DNA of 64,000 nucleotides from Deltaproteobacteria bacterium (GTDB taxonomy: Bacteria; Desulfobacterota; Binatia; UBA1149; JAJCZL01), in NCBI GenBank assembly GCA_029262415.1, contig JAJCZL010000058.1, positions 1-64,000 on the forward strand, given 5' to 3'. The first letter of the stretch is position 1. Every line of letters begins with the position of its first letter. Below, piece after piece: positions 23,301 through 31,860 of the stretch. The notes below the pieces were generated by a model. The model worked only from the letters and a program-made list of their open reading frames with translations. It was not told the DNA's origin and did not search any database. A program made the position numbers and the translations under genes.

Positions 23301-26159
23301 TCAGACTTTTTCCATGTCGATGCGCGTCTCACGGTCGCTCTGTCCCGGCTGCAATGATGCCGGTACCGGGCGTAGATGGTTATAGCCGCCCGCCAGCTCG
23401 ATGGGGTTGAGCGGGCTCGGCAAGACGTTTCGATAGCCCGTGGCGCCGCCGAACTGATAGTCCTCCCACGCGTGGTAGACGATCACCGTGCCGGGACGAA
23501 CCGCAGCCGCCACCTTGGCCCGAATGCGGAACTCGCCGACGTCGTTCCACAAACGAATGTTGTCGCCGTCGGCTATACCGCGCGCAGCAGCGTCGGCATC
23601 GGCGATAAAAGCCGCGGCCTCCCCGCGTTGTAGTTGCAGTAGCAGATTCAGGTTGCGCCAGCCCGCATGGATGCTCCAGCGGGTGTGCCCGCCGGTGAGG
23701 ATCAAAGGATGGTCGCCACCCGGCTGGGGAGGCTCCTTGTGCGCGGGCAGCTGCTCACCGAGTTCGAGATAAAGGGGATGGTCGATGTAGAACTGAATTC
23801 GTCGTGTCAGGGTAGGCCACGGACCGGGCCGGTCACGGCGCCGACTTCGGTTGATGACCGGAGCGTCGGCATGGACGTCGGTTGCGTTGCCGATATTGAA
23901 CGGATGACTGCCGATTCCCGTGACGCGCTCGAAGCCGTTTTCGCGAAGCTGGTCGAAGCTACTGTCAATGAACTCGGTCTTGCGGACAACCTCTTGTGCG
24001 ACCTCCGATTGAGCGCCGTTACCGAAGCGGCCGTCGAAGGTGAAGCGCCGGTGAAAGTCATCGAGCCGTTGCTCGTTGCCGTCGCGGTCGCGAAAGCCGG
24101 CGAGGCCACGGGCGCGGGCGCGCTTCTCGATCCACTCCGCCAACCTTGCATGGATCTCCCATTCGGGTTTCGAGTCGCCAACCGGCTCTACGGCGGCTTG
24201 GGTGATGTGCGCGTAGGGCGAAAGCAACGTCAGCCAGTTGGTGGCGTCGTCTTTCTCATACGAACCGGCTCCCGGCAGCAAGATGTCGGAATGCAAACAG
24301 GTAGTCGACATTCGTATGTCGGTGTCGACGATGAGATCGATTTTCGGCCATAGTTTCTTAAGTAGGAGGTCCGAGGAACGCAGGCGCCGCAAAAGATTGC
24401 TGCCGGCAATCAGCAGCACCTTCGGCGCAGCCGGTGGGGGCTGTTTTTGCCAGCCCTTTGCATAAGACTCACCGAGGTAATCCTCGACCGAGCGCGGAAG
24501 ATTGCGACCCCAATCTTGGTCGGTCCGCTCTTGCATACCGCCGTGGTGCCGCCAGTAGAGCACCGAGGATACGATATTGCCGTCCTTCATATAGTCGCGG
24601 AAGAAGTCATAGATGATGCGTTCGGCCGTCTCGCCCTGAAAGCGGCGTTTCAGGTAGGTCGGGGCCAGCTTGAGCTTTGTCGCCAAGCCTTCCATCTGGC
24701 TCGCGCCGACTTTGTCGAGTCCGTCAAGCCACAGAAACGGAGTTGTGTCGTACCCTGCGCCCGGCCGACCCAGATGCCCACCGAGCACAAACAAAAGTAT
24801 CTGTGCGCGCATGATGAGATCGCCGTGGTAAAGCTTGGGGATACAAGAGCCTGCCACTCCTGCCACCGAGCGAGCACCGACGAGAAGTTCCGCAAAGTTC
24901 CGGATGAGTTGCGGCGATGTGCCGCAGATGCGTGAGGCTTTCTCGGGCGTGTATTCCGCGTTGAGCCGTTCGCGCAAGATGTCGATGACAGGACGCACCG
25001 TTACTTTCCCCGTAAGGGTTTCTACCTCGTAGCTTCCGGTCAACGCAGGTTTCGCGCCGTCCCAGTCGAGCCCGGAAGTCGGCGCGGCGACGATTGCAGC
25101 ACTGTTCTCGTCGTAAGCGTAAAAAACATCGGACCGGCCGCCCTCTTCGATATCGGCGGCGCGCAGAAAACGTCCGTCGGCACGTACCAAGAAAGGCAGA
25201 TCGCTCTGCGCTCGGATGAACTCGGTATCAACGCCGCCGCCCTCGCCCCTGCTGTAGCGCTCGAGCATCACCTGAGCTGCGGCTAGAGCCAGCGCTGCAT
25301 CGGTACCCGGACGCACGGGAACGAACAGGTCGGAGTGGATCGCCGAAGCCGAGTAGTCCGGCGCGACGGTTACGACACGAGTCCCGTTGTAGCGGGCTTC
25401 GTTGAAAAAGTGGGCGTTGGGGATCTGCGTGTAAGTCGGGTTGGCGCCCCAGACTAAAATTACGTCGGAGTAGAAAAAATCGTCGGCAGAGCGTGACGAC
25501 ACCGGCGTTCCGAAAGTCACCGCTGCACCGGCCTGGCCGTCGTCGAGTTCGGTGTTAGTGTCGAGTTCGAGGCCGTCGAGCATTTTCACCAGCCTCTCGA
25601 CGGCAACCCGCCAAGTGGCCGAGGCCAGGCTGCCGCCGGGTTCGAGTACAACGCTGTCGGGACCGGCTTCGGTCACTGCATCGAGCAACTTGTCGGCAAC
25701 CTCGGAAAGGGCCTCGTCCCAACTGACGCGTTTCCATTGCCCGGAACCACGACGGCCGACCCTTCTCAGCGGGTAGCGCAGCCGATCGGGGGCATACATC
25801 AACGCCGAGTAGCAGGCGCCCTTTTGGCAACCACGCGGGTTGAAGTCGGGGATCTCAGCAGCGACGGCCGGGTAGACTCCGGCTTGCTCTTCGCGCAACA
25901 CCACCCCGTCTTTGACGAACACGGTCCACGCGCAGTTACGCTGGTACCAACAGTTGACGATGTGGGTACACCGGACGCGCCGATCCCACTCGAACTTTTG
26001 GCGGTAGAGGTCAGCCCAGCCTGCGTAGGGCGGCACCGGGTCGGAAAACGCGGCCTCCGCTCGCGACACCCCCGTCCACCGCAGCCTACCCAGCGCGAGG
26101 CAGGCGGCACCGCAACCGGTAAGCTTCAGAAACTCTCGCCGCGTGATCTCGTAGCGCAT
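23301..26159 (-). CDS. Type II DMSO-reductase-family molybdenum catalytic subunit, Tat-exported
   Basis: 952 residues from the ATG at 26159 (AAGGA nine to ten bases upstream). Tat signal ITRREFLKLTGCG. The [4Fe-4S] site reads CTHIVNCWYQRNCAW then PRGCQKGACYS (His66, Cys70, Cys76, Cys111): the leading His and the PRGC segment match NarG/EbdA/DdhA/SerA-type (type II) enzymes, though the Cys70-Cys76 gap is two residues longer than NarG's. RVVTVAPDYSASA, DTDIRMSTTC and the C-terminal HAWEDYQFGG ... LNPIELAGGYNHL also fit ethylbenzene-, steroid C25- and dimethylsulfide-dehydrogenase relatives. No beta (Fe-S), gamma (heme b) or delta (chaperone) gene adjoins it. Two hairpin elements bracket the gene. 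The substrate is unknown. Confidence 0.88.
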   Translation of the reverse strand: MRYEITRREFLKLTGCGAACLALGRLRWTGVSRAEAAFSDPVPPYAGWADLYRQKFEWDRRVRCTHIVNCWYQRNCAWTVFVKDGVVLREEQAGVYPAVAAEIPDFNPRGCQKGACYSALMYAPDRLRYPLRRVGRRGSGQWKRVSWDEALSEVADKLLDAVTEAGPDSVVLEPGGSLASATWRVAVERLVKMLDGLELDTNTELDDGQAGAAVTFGTPVSSRSADDFFYSDVILVWGANPTYTQIPNAHFFNEARYNGTRVVTVAPDYSASAIHSDLFVPVRPGTDAALALAAAQVMLERYSRGEGGGVDTEFIRAQSDLPFLVRADGRFLRAADIEEGGRSDVFYAYDENSAAIVAAPTSGLDWDGAKPALTGSYEVETLTGKVTVRPVIDILRERLNAEYTPEKASRICGTSPQLIRNFAELLVGARSVAGVAGSCIPKLYHGDLIMRAQILLFVLGGHLGRPGAGYDTTPFLWLDGLDKVGASQMEGLATKLKLAPTYLKRRFQGETAERIIYDFFRDYMKDGNIVSSVLYWRHHGGMQERTDQDWGRNLPRSVEDYLGESYAKGWQKQPPPAAPKVLLIAGSNLLRRLRSSDLLLKKLWPKIDLIVDTDIRMSTTCLHSDILLPGAGSYEKDDATNWLTLLSPYAHITQAAVEPVGDSKPEWEIHARLAEWIEKRARARGLAGFRDRDGNEQRLDDFHRRFTFDGRFGNGAQSEVAQEVVRKTEFIDSSFDQLRENGFERVTGIGSHPFNIGNATDVHADAPVINRSRRRDRPGPWPTLTRRIQFYIDHPLYLELGEQLPAHKEPPQPGGDHPLILTGGHTRWSIHAGWRNLNLLLQLQRGEAAAFIADADAAARGIADGDNIRLWNDVGEFRIRAKVAAAVRPGTVIVYHAWEDYQFGGATGYRNVLPSPLNPIELAGGYNHLRPVPASLQPGQSDRETRIDMEKV

Positions 26160-26209
26160 CCGATCAGTATCCTTAGAAAAGCGAATCTGGGACAAAGCCG
26201 TCGCAGCAT

Positions 26210-26287
26210 ACTAACCACATCGGCCATGTTTCTCGCAACAGGTTTGCTGTACATCAATTGCATGAGTCCCTCATGCAATTGATGTAC
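26210..26287. repeat. Covarying hairpin element, copy 2
   Basis: The leading block (ACTAACCACATCGG onward) matches copy 1 at 35 of 38 positions. The stem is 18 bp (26249-26266 and 26270-26287) with loop TCC. Relative to copy 1 two stem pairs change on both sides (A-T to G-C, T-A to C-G), and one becomes a T-G wobble, so pairing is kept. It sits 13 bp past the SDR stop and upstream of the molybdoenzyme. Confidence 0.9.
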
Positions 26288-26299
26288 GACTAGCGCGCA

Positions 26300-27133
26300 C
26301 TACATTCTGAGCCCACCTGAGGCGACGACGATCTCTCCGCTGATGAAGTCCGATTCCGGCAGACAGAAGAGGTACACCGCACCGGCACCTTCTTGCGGCG
26401 TACCGGCACGGCCGAGAGGGATCAGCCTCTTCATCAACTCGGCCTGCGCTGCATCTAGGCCGACGTTGAGCTTGTGCTCGCCGATCTCAATCTGCGGCAC
26501 TTCACCCTCGAAAACTTGGGTCAGGCGCGTCTCTATCATTCCGAACGCCACACAGTTGACGGTGACGTTGTAGCGTCCCCAATCCTTGGCCAACGACCGG
26601 GTCATCCCCACCAGCGCCGACTTAGCGGCCGAATAGCTGAACTGGGTGGCCTCGCCGAACAATCCGGATATCGACGAAACATTCACGACCTTTCGCGCCT
26701 GCTCGCTACCCCCTTGCTTGGCCATCTGCCGGAAATGTCGCCCGGCGGCGCGCAGCAATCGGAAAGGTCCGGTCGCGTGGACGTCAATCATCGCGTACCA
26801 CTGCTCGTCGCTATGATTGACGATACGGGAATTCCATATGTAGCCGGCATTGTTGACAAGGATGTGCAGGTCGCCAAGACGCCGCAGACACTCTTCGAGC
26901 GCACGGTCGCCGAAATCCTGAGCGGTCACATCGCCTGCAAAAATTTCGCAGATGCCCCCGGATCGGACGACATCGGCCTGCAGAACCGCCAAGCGGCCGG
27001 CATCGAGATCGTTGGCTAGAATCGAAGCTCCTTCACCGGCCAGCTTGAGCGCTATCTCACGACCGATCCCCTGCCCCGCACCGGTGACGAGCGCCACGCG
27101 GCCGTCGAGCTTACCTTCGTTAGCTTGGCTCAC
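26300..27133 (-). CDS. Short-chain dehydrogenase/reductase
   Basis: 277 residues. The Rossmann motif TGAGQGIG begins near residue 17, NNAG is at about 93, the catalytic Ser is in VNVSSISG, and YSAAK gives Tyr and Lys. The C-terminus VYLFCLPESDFISGEIVVASGG is typical of FabG-like and 3-hydroxyacyl-CoA dehydrogenases. An acidic residue (NDLDAGR) after the second beta strand favours NAD(H). The start overlaps the VOC gene stop as ATGA. The pair suggests acyl-CoA metabolism. Its 3' end is followed at once by a hairpin element. Confidence 0.9.
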   Translation of the reverse strand: MSQANEGKLDGRVALVTGAGQGIGREIALKLAGEGASILANDLDAGRLAVLQADVVRSGGICEIFAGDVTAQDFGDRALEECLRRLGDLHILVNNAGYIWNSRIVNHSDEQWYAMIDVHATGPFRLLRAAGRHFRQMAKQGGSEQARKVVNVSSISGLFGEATQFSYSAAKSALVGMTRSLAKDWGRYNVTVNCVAFGMIETRLTQVFEGEVPQIEIGEHKLNVGLDAAQAELMKRLIPLGRAGTPQEGAGAVYLFCLPESDFISGEIVVASGGLRM

Positions 27134-27573
27134 CGCTCAGCCTCGCTCCAGTCGTCCCACTCTTCTATGCCCTCTACCATGATGCCGTTGGCGGCCTTGG
27201 GATGAATGAGCCAGCGGCCTTGCACGGCAGTACTCACAGGAGGGCGCTCGATGATCGGGAGCGATAGCTGCTGGAGCGTCTTAGCGCTCGCCGACACATC
27301 ATCGGTCACCACCGCGAGATGGTAGAAGCCCTCGCCCGACTTGGCGAGGCGTCGCGCCACAGGGTTGCTCATGTCCGACTTGTCGACCGGCTCCATGAGT
27401 TCGATGCTCATCTCACCGGCGTTGCCCGACAGCGAAAGAAATACGCTGCGGATGCCTTCCACGTCGAAGTCAGCCTCGGAGAATTGCTTGAATCCGAGCT
27501 TGTCTCGCCAGATCTTTAGCGCCTCTTCCATGTCGTTAACCACCACGCCGATGTGACTGATACGATTGAGCAT
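27130..27573 (-). CDS. Methylmalonyl-CoA-epimerase-like VOC protein
   Basis: 147 residues with AGAGGAGG upstream of the ATG. Two paired beta-alpha-beta-beta-beta modules of the vicinal-oxygen-chelate fold are visible: RISHIGVVVNDMEEALKIW, then EGFYHLAVVTDDVSASA; metal ligands fit His7, the Glu in MSIELMEP, His in YHLAV and Glu near MVEGIEEW. Length and the opening residues match methylmalonyl-CoA epimerase, which interconverts the (2R) and (2S) thioesters. No mutase lies nearby, so a related acyl-CoA lyase or isomerase cannot be ruled out. It is first gene of a two-gene operon with the SDR. Confidence 0.75.
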   Translation of the reverse strand: MLNRISHIGVVVNDMEEALKIWRDKLGFKQFSEADFDVEGIRSVFLSLSGNAGEMSIELMEPVDKSDMSNPVARRLAKSGEGFYHLAVVTDDVSASAKTLQQLSLPIIERPPVSTAVQGRWLIHPKAANGIMVEGIEEWDDWSEAER

Positions 27574-27753
27574 GATTACGCCTCCTCTTGTTTACTTCTT
27601 ATCGCGCGCCGGGCTGAACAAAGTAGACGCTACTAGCGAGCTACTTACAATCGCCTAGAGCGCAGTAACAGCGGCCGGATTCTCCGGCTCGGTGGCAACT
27701 GGATCGAGCCTGCATGTTTGTCTCAGCGATGCAGAACGCCTAAGTGGAAACCC

Positions 27754-28491
27754 GTGAACGACATACGTCGGCTGTCGGCCGGACTGAGCCTAGCCGCAAT
27801 AGTGGCCGCCGGTGCAGTCTCCGTTTGCGCAGGCAGCGGCGATGTCGATGTAGAAACGCTAAGGCACGCGATGGTCGATACGATCGAGCGACACTCCAAA
27901 CAGAGCTCCGAGCAGATCAGCAACCGCGTGCTCGAGGCGGTGTCGCGCGTAGCGCGCAATGAGTTCGTGCCGGCCGAATTCGCAGACGCGGCCTATCAAG
28001 ACCGGCCGCTACCGATCGGCCACGGTCAGACCATCTCTCAACCCTACATCGTGGCGCTAATGACCGAACTCGCCAAGGTCGACCCAGCGGATGTCGTACT
28101 CGAGGTCGGCACCGGCTCGGGATACCAAGCGGCAATTTTGTCGCGCCTTGCCCGGCGGGTCTACACGATCGAGATCGTCGAAGCGCTCGCGCGCGAGGCG
28201 GCAGGACGACTCGAGCGACTCGGGTTCAGCAACGTCGAAGTGAAAGTCGGCGACGGCTACAAAGGCTGGCCCGCGCATGCACCGTTCGACGCTATCGTGG
28301 TCACGGCGGCGCCGGAACAAATTCCCGCTCCGTTGATCGAACAATTGGCACCGGGCGGCAGGCTGGTGATTCCGGTCGGCCCCCGCGATGCCGTGCAACG
28401 CCTAACCGTGGTCGAGAAGAACGCCGAGGGCTTGATCACCAAGCGCGAAGTGACACCCGTACGATTCGTTCCTCTGACCGGGGAACACTAA
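27754..28491 (+). CDS. pcm: Protein-L-isoaspartate O-methyltransferase with signal peptide
   Basis: 245 residues from a GTG at 27754 (a TTG at 27718 is in frame). Pcm methylates isoaspartyl residues with SAM to start repair of damaged proteins. The family signatures are LPIGHGQTISQPYIVALMTE split across the active site, VLEVGTGSGYQAAIL for SAM binding, and GDGYKGWPAHAPFDAIVVTAA. Unlike cytoplasmic Pcm, the N-terminus reads RRLSAGLSLAAIVAAGAVSVCAGSG, a plausible Sec or lipoprotein signal, so this copy may work in the periplasm on aged exported proteins. It is divergent from the VOC/SDR pair and convergent with the DUF4215 gene. Confidence 0.92.
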   Translation: MNDIRRLSAGLSLAAIVAAGAVSVCAGSGDVDVETLRHAMVDTIERHSKQSSEQISNRVLEAVSRVARNEFVPAEFADAAYQDRPLPIGHGQTISQPYIVALMTELAKVDPADVVLEVGTGSGYQAAILSRLARRVYTIEIVEALAREAAGRLERLGFSNVEVKVGDGYKGWPAHAPFDAIVVTAAPEQIPAPLIEQLAPGGRLVIPVGPRDAVQRLTVVEKNAEGLITKREVTPVRFVPLTGEH

Positions 28492-28519
28492 AAACGGTTT
28501 GGTTTCGACCTTACCAGTT

Positions 28520-31500
28520 TCACTCGCACACGAGCTTCAAGTTATCCCGATCGGAACGACCGGCGATGCGGCGCACAAACGATTTAAGTCGTAGCGAGGT
28601 ACCGCGGACAACGGGGATGTCGATGCTACTCGTGCACGTCGACTGCTGATCGCCGCCGTCGGCGGGCTGGCTGATAGACGGCAGGAAACGAACCCCGGTG
28701 CCGAGGTCGCACTTTCCGTTGTTGCCGCCGAAGGTACCATCGCACTCGAAGTCGTTGCCAATAGTGCAGGTGGTGTTCTTAGCGCCCCTGCGGCAGCGGC
28801 CGAGGATGACAGCCGAACAGGCTCCGTCGGCAGCGCCGAGCGAGGTGTCACAATCCTGGTTGTCGGTGCACGCAGAACCGGTCAGCCCCTCCGTGCATTG
28901 ACCTGGGGATAGACCGCGCACGGCCTCTGTGATGCGAGAGGTCGCGAGCGCCTGCTGTTGGTTGGTCACTTTCATTGCGCGCAATTCGAAGCTGACGATC
29001 TCACGCGAGTCGCAGTCCGGCACTCCGATTCTGTTCAGACACGCGGCAAGTTTGAAGGTACACACGCCGGCGGCCGAGTCGGCATCACAAGCGTTACAAA
29101 TACCGTCGCCGGCCCCAAACGCGGAATCGCAATCGGCCGCTTCGCTTGGTTTACAGCAAGCTGCGCCGATGTTGCCGGCGGTACAGGTGCCGGTTTTTGC
29201 TGTCGATGAGCAATCCGTGCACTTCTGTTTCTTCTTGGTCAGCGGATCCGGAGCATCGTCGAGCGACCAGCCGGCGACGCACTCGCGCGCTTTACTGAAC
29301 TCGGTCCTGCCGACAATGCCGGTGCGCGTGCAATCGGTATCGCAGCCGCTACCGGCCAGTCCGTTGGCCGAGCCGGCGTCGCACTCTTCGCTGCACTCGC
29401 GCAGGGCGTTGCCGCAACCGGCAGTCTGGCAGAAATCCGAACAGATGGGTGCACTGGTCCCGCAGAACAGATTGACCGACCCGGCAGGATCGCACGACGG
29501 ACCGTTACACACGCCATCGCCGGCGGCCGGCGCGGTCTCGCAATCGGTGTTGGTCGAGCATCCAGAACCGACGGTGCCGGCTGTGCAGGCCGGTGTATTC
29601 GCACCGGTGCCGGTCAAACCAACCGTGCAGCCCGCCCCGCAAGTCGATCCCAGACAAAGTCCGTCGCCGCTCGCAGGCGCGGTGTCGCAGTCGGCATTCG
29701 CCGCGCAAGTGCCGCTGATGCCGGCTGCGCACAGACCGTCGGTTGTTGCGATACCGCAACCGACATCGCAGGTCTCGCCGGCGCAGCGACCGTCGCCGGC
29801 GGCCGGTGCAGTGTCACAATCGCTGTTGGTACTGCAAGATGTTCCGAACGGCAGGCCCAGAGAGCACGAGCCGTCGAGCAAGCCGTTACCGCATTCGGTC
29901 TGACAGCTGGGATCGCAGCCGTCGCCGGGCAGGTTATTGCCGTCGTCGCACTGCTCGCTACCGCCGGTTTCATGTACAAAACCGTCGCCGCAGCTCGCGA
30001 GCTGACAGTTGGTCGGGCAGCCGTCGTTGTCACTACTGTTTCCGTCATCACAGGTCTCGATGACGTTGCACACGCCGTCGCCCGAGCCCGACGAACTGTC
30101 GCAATCGGAGTTGATCAGGCAAGTGTTACCCACTTTAGCCACCGGCGCCGTGCACAGACCGTTGACCACTCCGTCTAAACACGGGCTGGCAATCTCGCCG
30201 CATTCGGCCGTGCAGGTCGTTCCGTCGGGGGGATCGCACCGTTCGGGCCCGCCGCCGGGGCCGCTCGTGCACGATGCGCTGGTACACTTGATCCCGTCGC
30301 CGCAAAGCGCGCTGCTGCAGTTGTTAAGGCACGCGTCCTTGTTGCTCGCATTACCGTCATCGCACTGTTCGCCGGGATCGATCTGACCGTCGCCGCAGAT
30401 CAGTTGTTCGCAGATGCTGGTACAGCCGTCTGTCTCGTTGAGGTTCGCGTCGTCGCACTCTTCGGGCCCTCCACCCGGACCGGTGGTGCAGGAGGCGGCC
30501 GAACAGGTACTCGCGTCTCCGCAGGCCGCGATCGTACACGTGGCGGTGCAAGGGTCGTTGTCGTTGGTGTTGCCGTCGTCACACAACTCACTACCGGCCA
30601 CAACACCATTGCCGCAGGCAGTGGTTGTACAGTTGCCGCCGTTAGCAACATCGTCGTCGCAACCGTCGCCGTTGGTCAAGTTGCCGTCGTCGCATTGCTC
30701 GTCGAGACCCGAGGAGGTCGTGTCTATTACACCGTTGCCGCACAAGGTGGACTCTGCGATACCGTTGGCGCCGCTGTCGGCGCAGACAGTGGTTGCGGGG
30801 AATCCTGGAGACTGTTGGAATCCTTCACCAACAACGATTTGAGGCTCGTCGTCGCCTGCCGGGGCCGAATCGGAGATGCCGTCCGCTCCCGTCAAGATCA
30901 CCGGCAGGGTGAAATCGTTGCCGCCGAGCGTGGTCTCCAAGACCCCATTGGCGCCGGGTACTATGCAAATGTTGGGGTTACTTACACAGAAGAAGCAGTT
31001 GAGGCTTACTGACTCGATAAAATCGTCGCCCGCCGTCGATGATTCAATGGTGTTGCCCGCGCCCGGGCAGATCAGCGCCGAGATCACATCGTCGTTTGCG
31101 GCACCGGTATCCAACGTTGCGTTGGGCCCCGGCGCAACGCCGACCTGCTGAGGCGTGCTCTGACCGGCGGGTATCAAGAGCGTATCGTCGGATCCGGGCA
31201 GGAAGACAATCGTGTTGTCACAGACGCCGTTGTCTTGGTCGTTGTTCTGGACGTCACGACCCGAAACAATCATGCGTCCGTTAGGCTCGCTCTGGCCGAC
31301 CGGAATCGATTGCACGTCGTCGCCGGCCGCCGTGGTATCGCAGACGCCGTTGGGACCGGCGAGAACCTTCGGTGTAGCGGGCGGATTGGTCGCGGTATCG
31401 TCGCCTACGGGGACAGAGTCTATGGTCCCGTTAACACCCGCGGCGATGCATGCGACCGAGACTACGCCGTTGCCGACGGCAACTAGTTGGAAATCCGGCT

Positions 31501-31633
31501 GCGCTGCGGCCGGAACCGCCATGGCAAAAAACCACAACGCCGCCGAAAAAACCGCAGGGAGAAGCCGAACAGAGCCGTGCAGCCTACAGCGAGCCGGACG
31601 CCCGTTGGCCTGAGCTTCAGCGCTAGTGCGCAT
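28520..31633 (-). CDS. Large secreted Cys-rich protein with DUF4215-type repeats
   Basis: 1037 residues from the ATG at 31633, which has AAGGGGG eight bases upstream. A long signal peptide ends near AVPAAAQ (residue 44). Residues about 65-310 hold eight copies of a G-x-N-G-x-x-(D/E)-(S/T) ... GDD motif. A central block has CGNG/CGDG ... EQCDDGNxxNGDGC repeats (DUF4215, Myxococcus cysteine-rich type), followed by CSTNxDCDTAPAAGDGxC repeats. The C-terminal ~250 residues (KARECVAGWSLDD onward) have no evident family. Such repeats occur in exported proteins of myxobacteria and related groups; function is unknown, disulfide-stabilised or Ca-binding adhesion modules being the usual guess. It is divergent from another protein of the same style. 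Confidence 0.88.
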   Translation of the reverse strand: MRTSAEAQANGRPARCRLHGSVRLLPAVFSAALWFFAMAVPAAAQPDFQLVAVGNGVVSVACIAAGVNGTIDSVPVGDDTATNPPATPKVLAGPNGVCDTTAAGDDVQSIPVGQSEPNGRMIVSGRDVQNNDQDNGVCDNTIVFLPGSDDTLLIPAGQSTPQQVGVAPGPNATLDTGAANDDVISALICPGAGNTIESSTAGDDFIESVSLNCFFCVSNPNICIVPGANGVLETTLGGNDFTLPVILTGADGISDSAPAGDDEPQIVVGEGFQQSPGFPATTVCADSGANGIAESTLCGNGVIDTTSSGLDEQCDDGNLTNGDGCDDDVANGGNCTTTACGNGVVAGSELCDDGNTNDNDPCTATCTIAACGDASTCSAASCTTGPGGGPEECDDANLNETDGCTSICEQLICGDGQIDPGEQCDDGNASNKDACLNNCSSALCGDGIKCTSASCTSGPGGGPERCDPPDGTTCTAECGEIASPCLDGVVNGLCTAPVAKVGNTCLINSDCDSSSGSGDGVCNVIETCDDGNSSDNDGCPTNCQLASCGDGFVHETGGSEQCDDGNNLPGDGCDPSCQTECGNGLLDGSCSLGLPFGTSCSTNSDCDTAPAAGDGRCAGETCDVGCGIATTDGLCAAGISGTCAANADCDTAPASGDGLCLGSTCGAGCTVGLTGTGANTPACTAGTVGSGCSTNTDCETAPAAGDGVCNGPSCDPAGSVNLFCGTSAPICSDFCQTAGCGNALRECSEECDAGSANGLAGSGCDTDCTRTGIVGRTEFSKARECVAGWSLDDAPDPLTKKKQKCTDCSSTAKTGTCTAGNIGAACCKPSEAADCDSAFGAGDGICNACDADSAAGVCTFKLAACLNRIGVPDCDSREIVSFELRAMKVTNQQQALATSRITEAVRGLSPGQCTEGLTGSACTDNQDCDTSLGAADGACSAVILGRCRRGAKNTTCTIGNDFECDGTFGGNNGKCDLGTGVRFLPSISQPADGGDQQSTCTSSIDIPVVRGTSLRLKSFVRRIAGRSDRDNLKLVCE

Positions 31634-31679
31634 AGGCGAAACCCCCTTGGCGGCCCGTCGCGCGGGCTGTGCCTCCACT

Positions 31680-31709
31680 CGTGTAGCGCATCGCACCTGA
31701 CGCTGTCAA
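31680..31709 (-). promoter_or_regulatory. Candidate promoter of the DUF4215 gene
   Basis: A perfect TTGACA (31709-31704, minus strand) lies 18 bp from TACACG (31685-31680). The predicted transcript would have a leader of about 40 bases before the ATG at 31633. The -10 is poor. Confidence 0.45.
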
Positions 31710-31793
31710 CGAAAAAAACCGGTGGCGGGGCCTGAGCGTGCGCCCCATCCCCCAACTGGGTGTGGCTCCGGACCCTCGGCGAATGCACGCCCC

Positions 31794-31823
31794 TTGACAA
31801 AGCTATCCGCGGACGCGTTAGGT
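31794..31823 (+). promoter_or_regulatory. Candidate promoter of the plus-strand Cys-rich gene
   Basis: A perfect TTGACA (31794-31799) is followed after 18 bp by TTAGGT (31818-31823), about 37 bp before the ATG at 31861. It mirrors the TTGACA of the divergent gene 85 bp away, so both large secreted proteins may be made under the same conditions. Confidence 0.45.
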
Positions 31824-31860
31824 GTGCGTGAACGACCTGCGCACCAAAAAGGGGGAGCTT

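Noticed and set aside
28929-29903. Repetitive Ser/Pro/Gln-rich frame on the plus strand
   Set aside because: It is the mirror image of the Cys-rich repeats encoded on the minus strand, not an independent gene.
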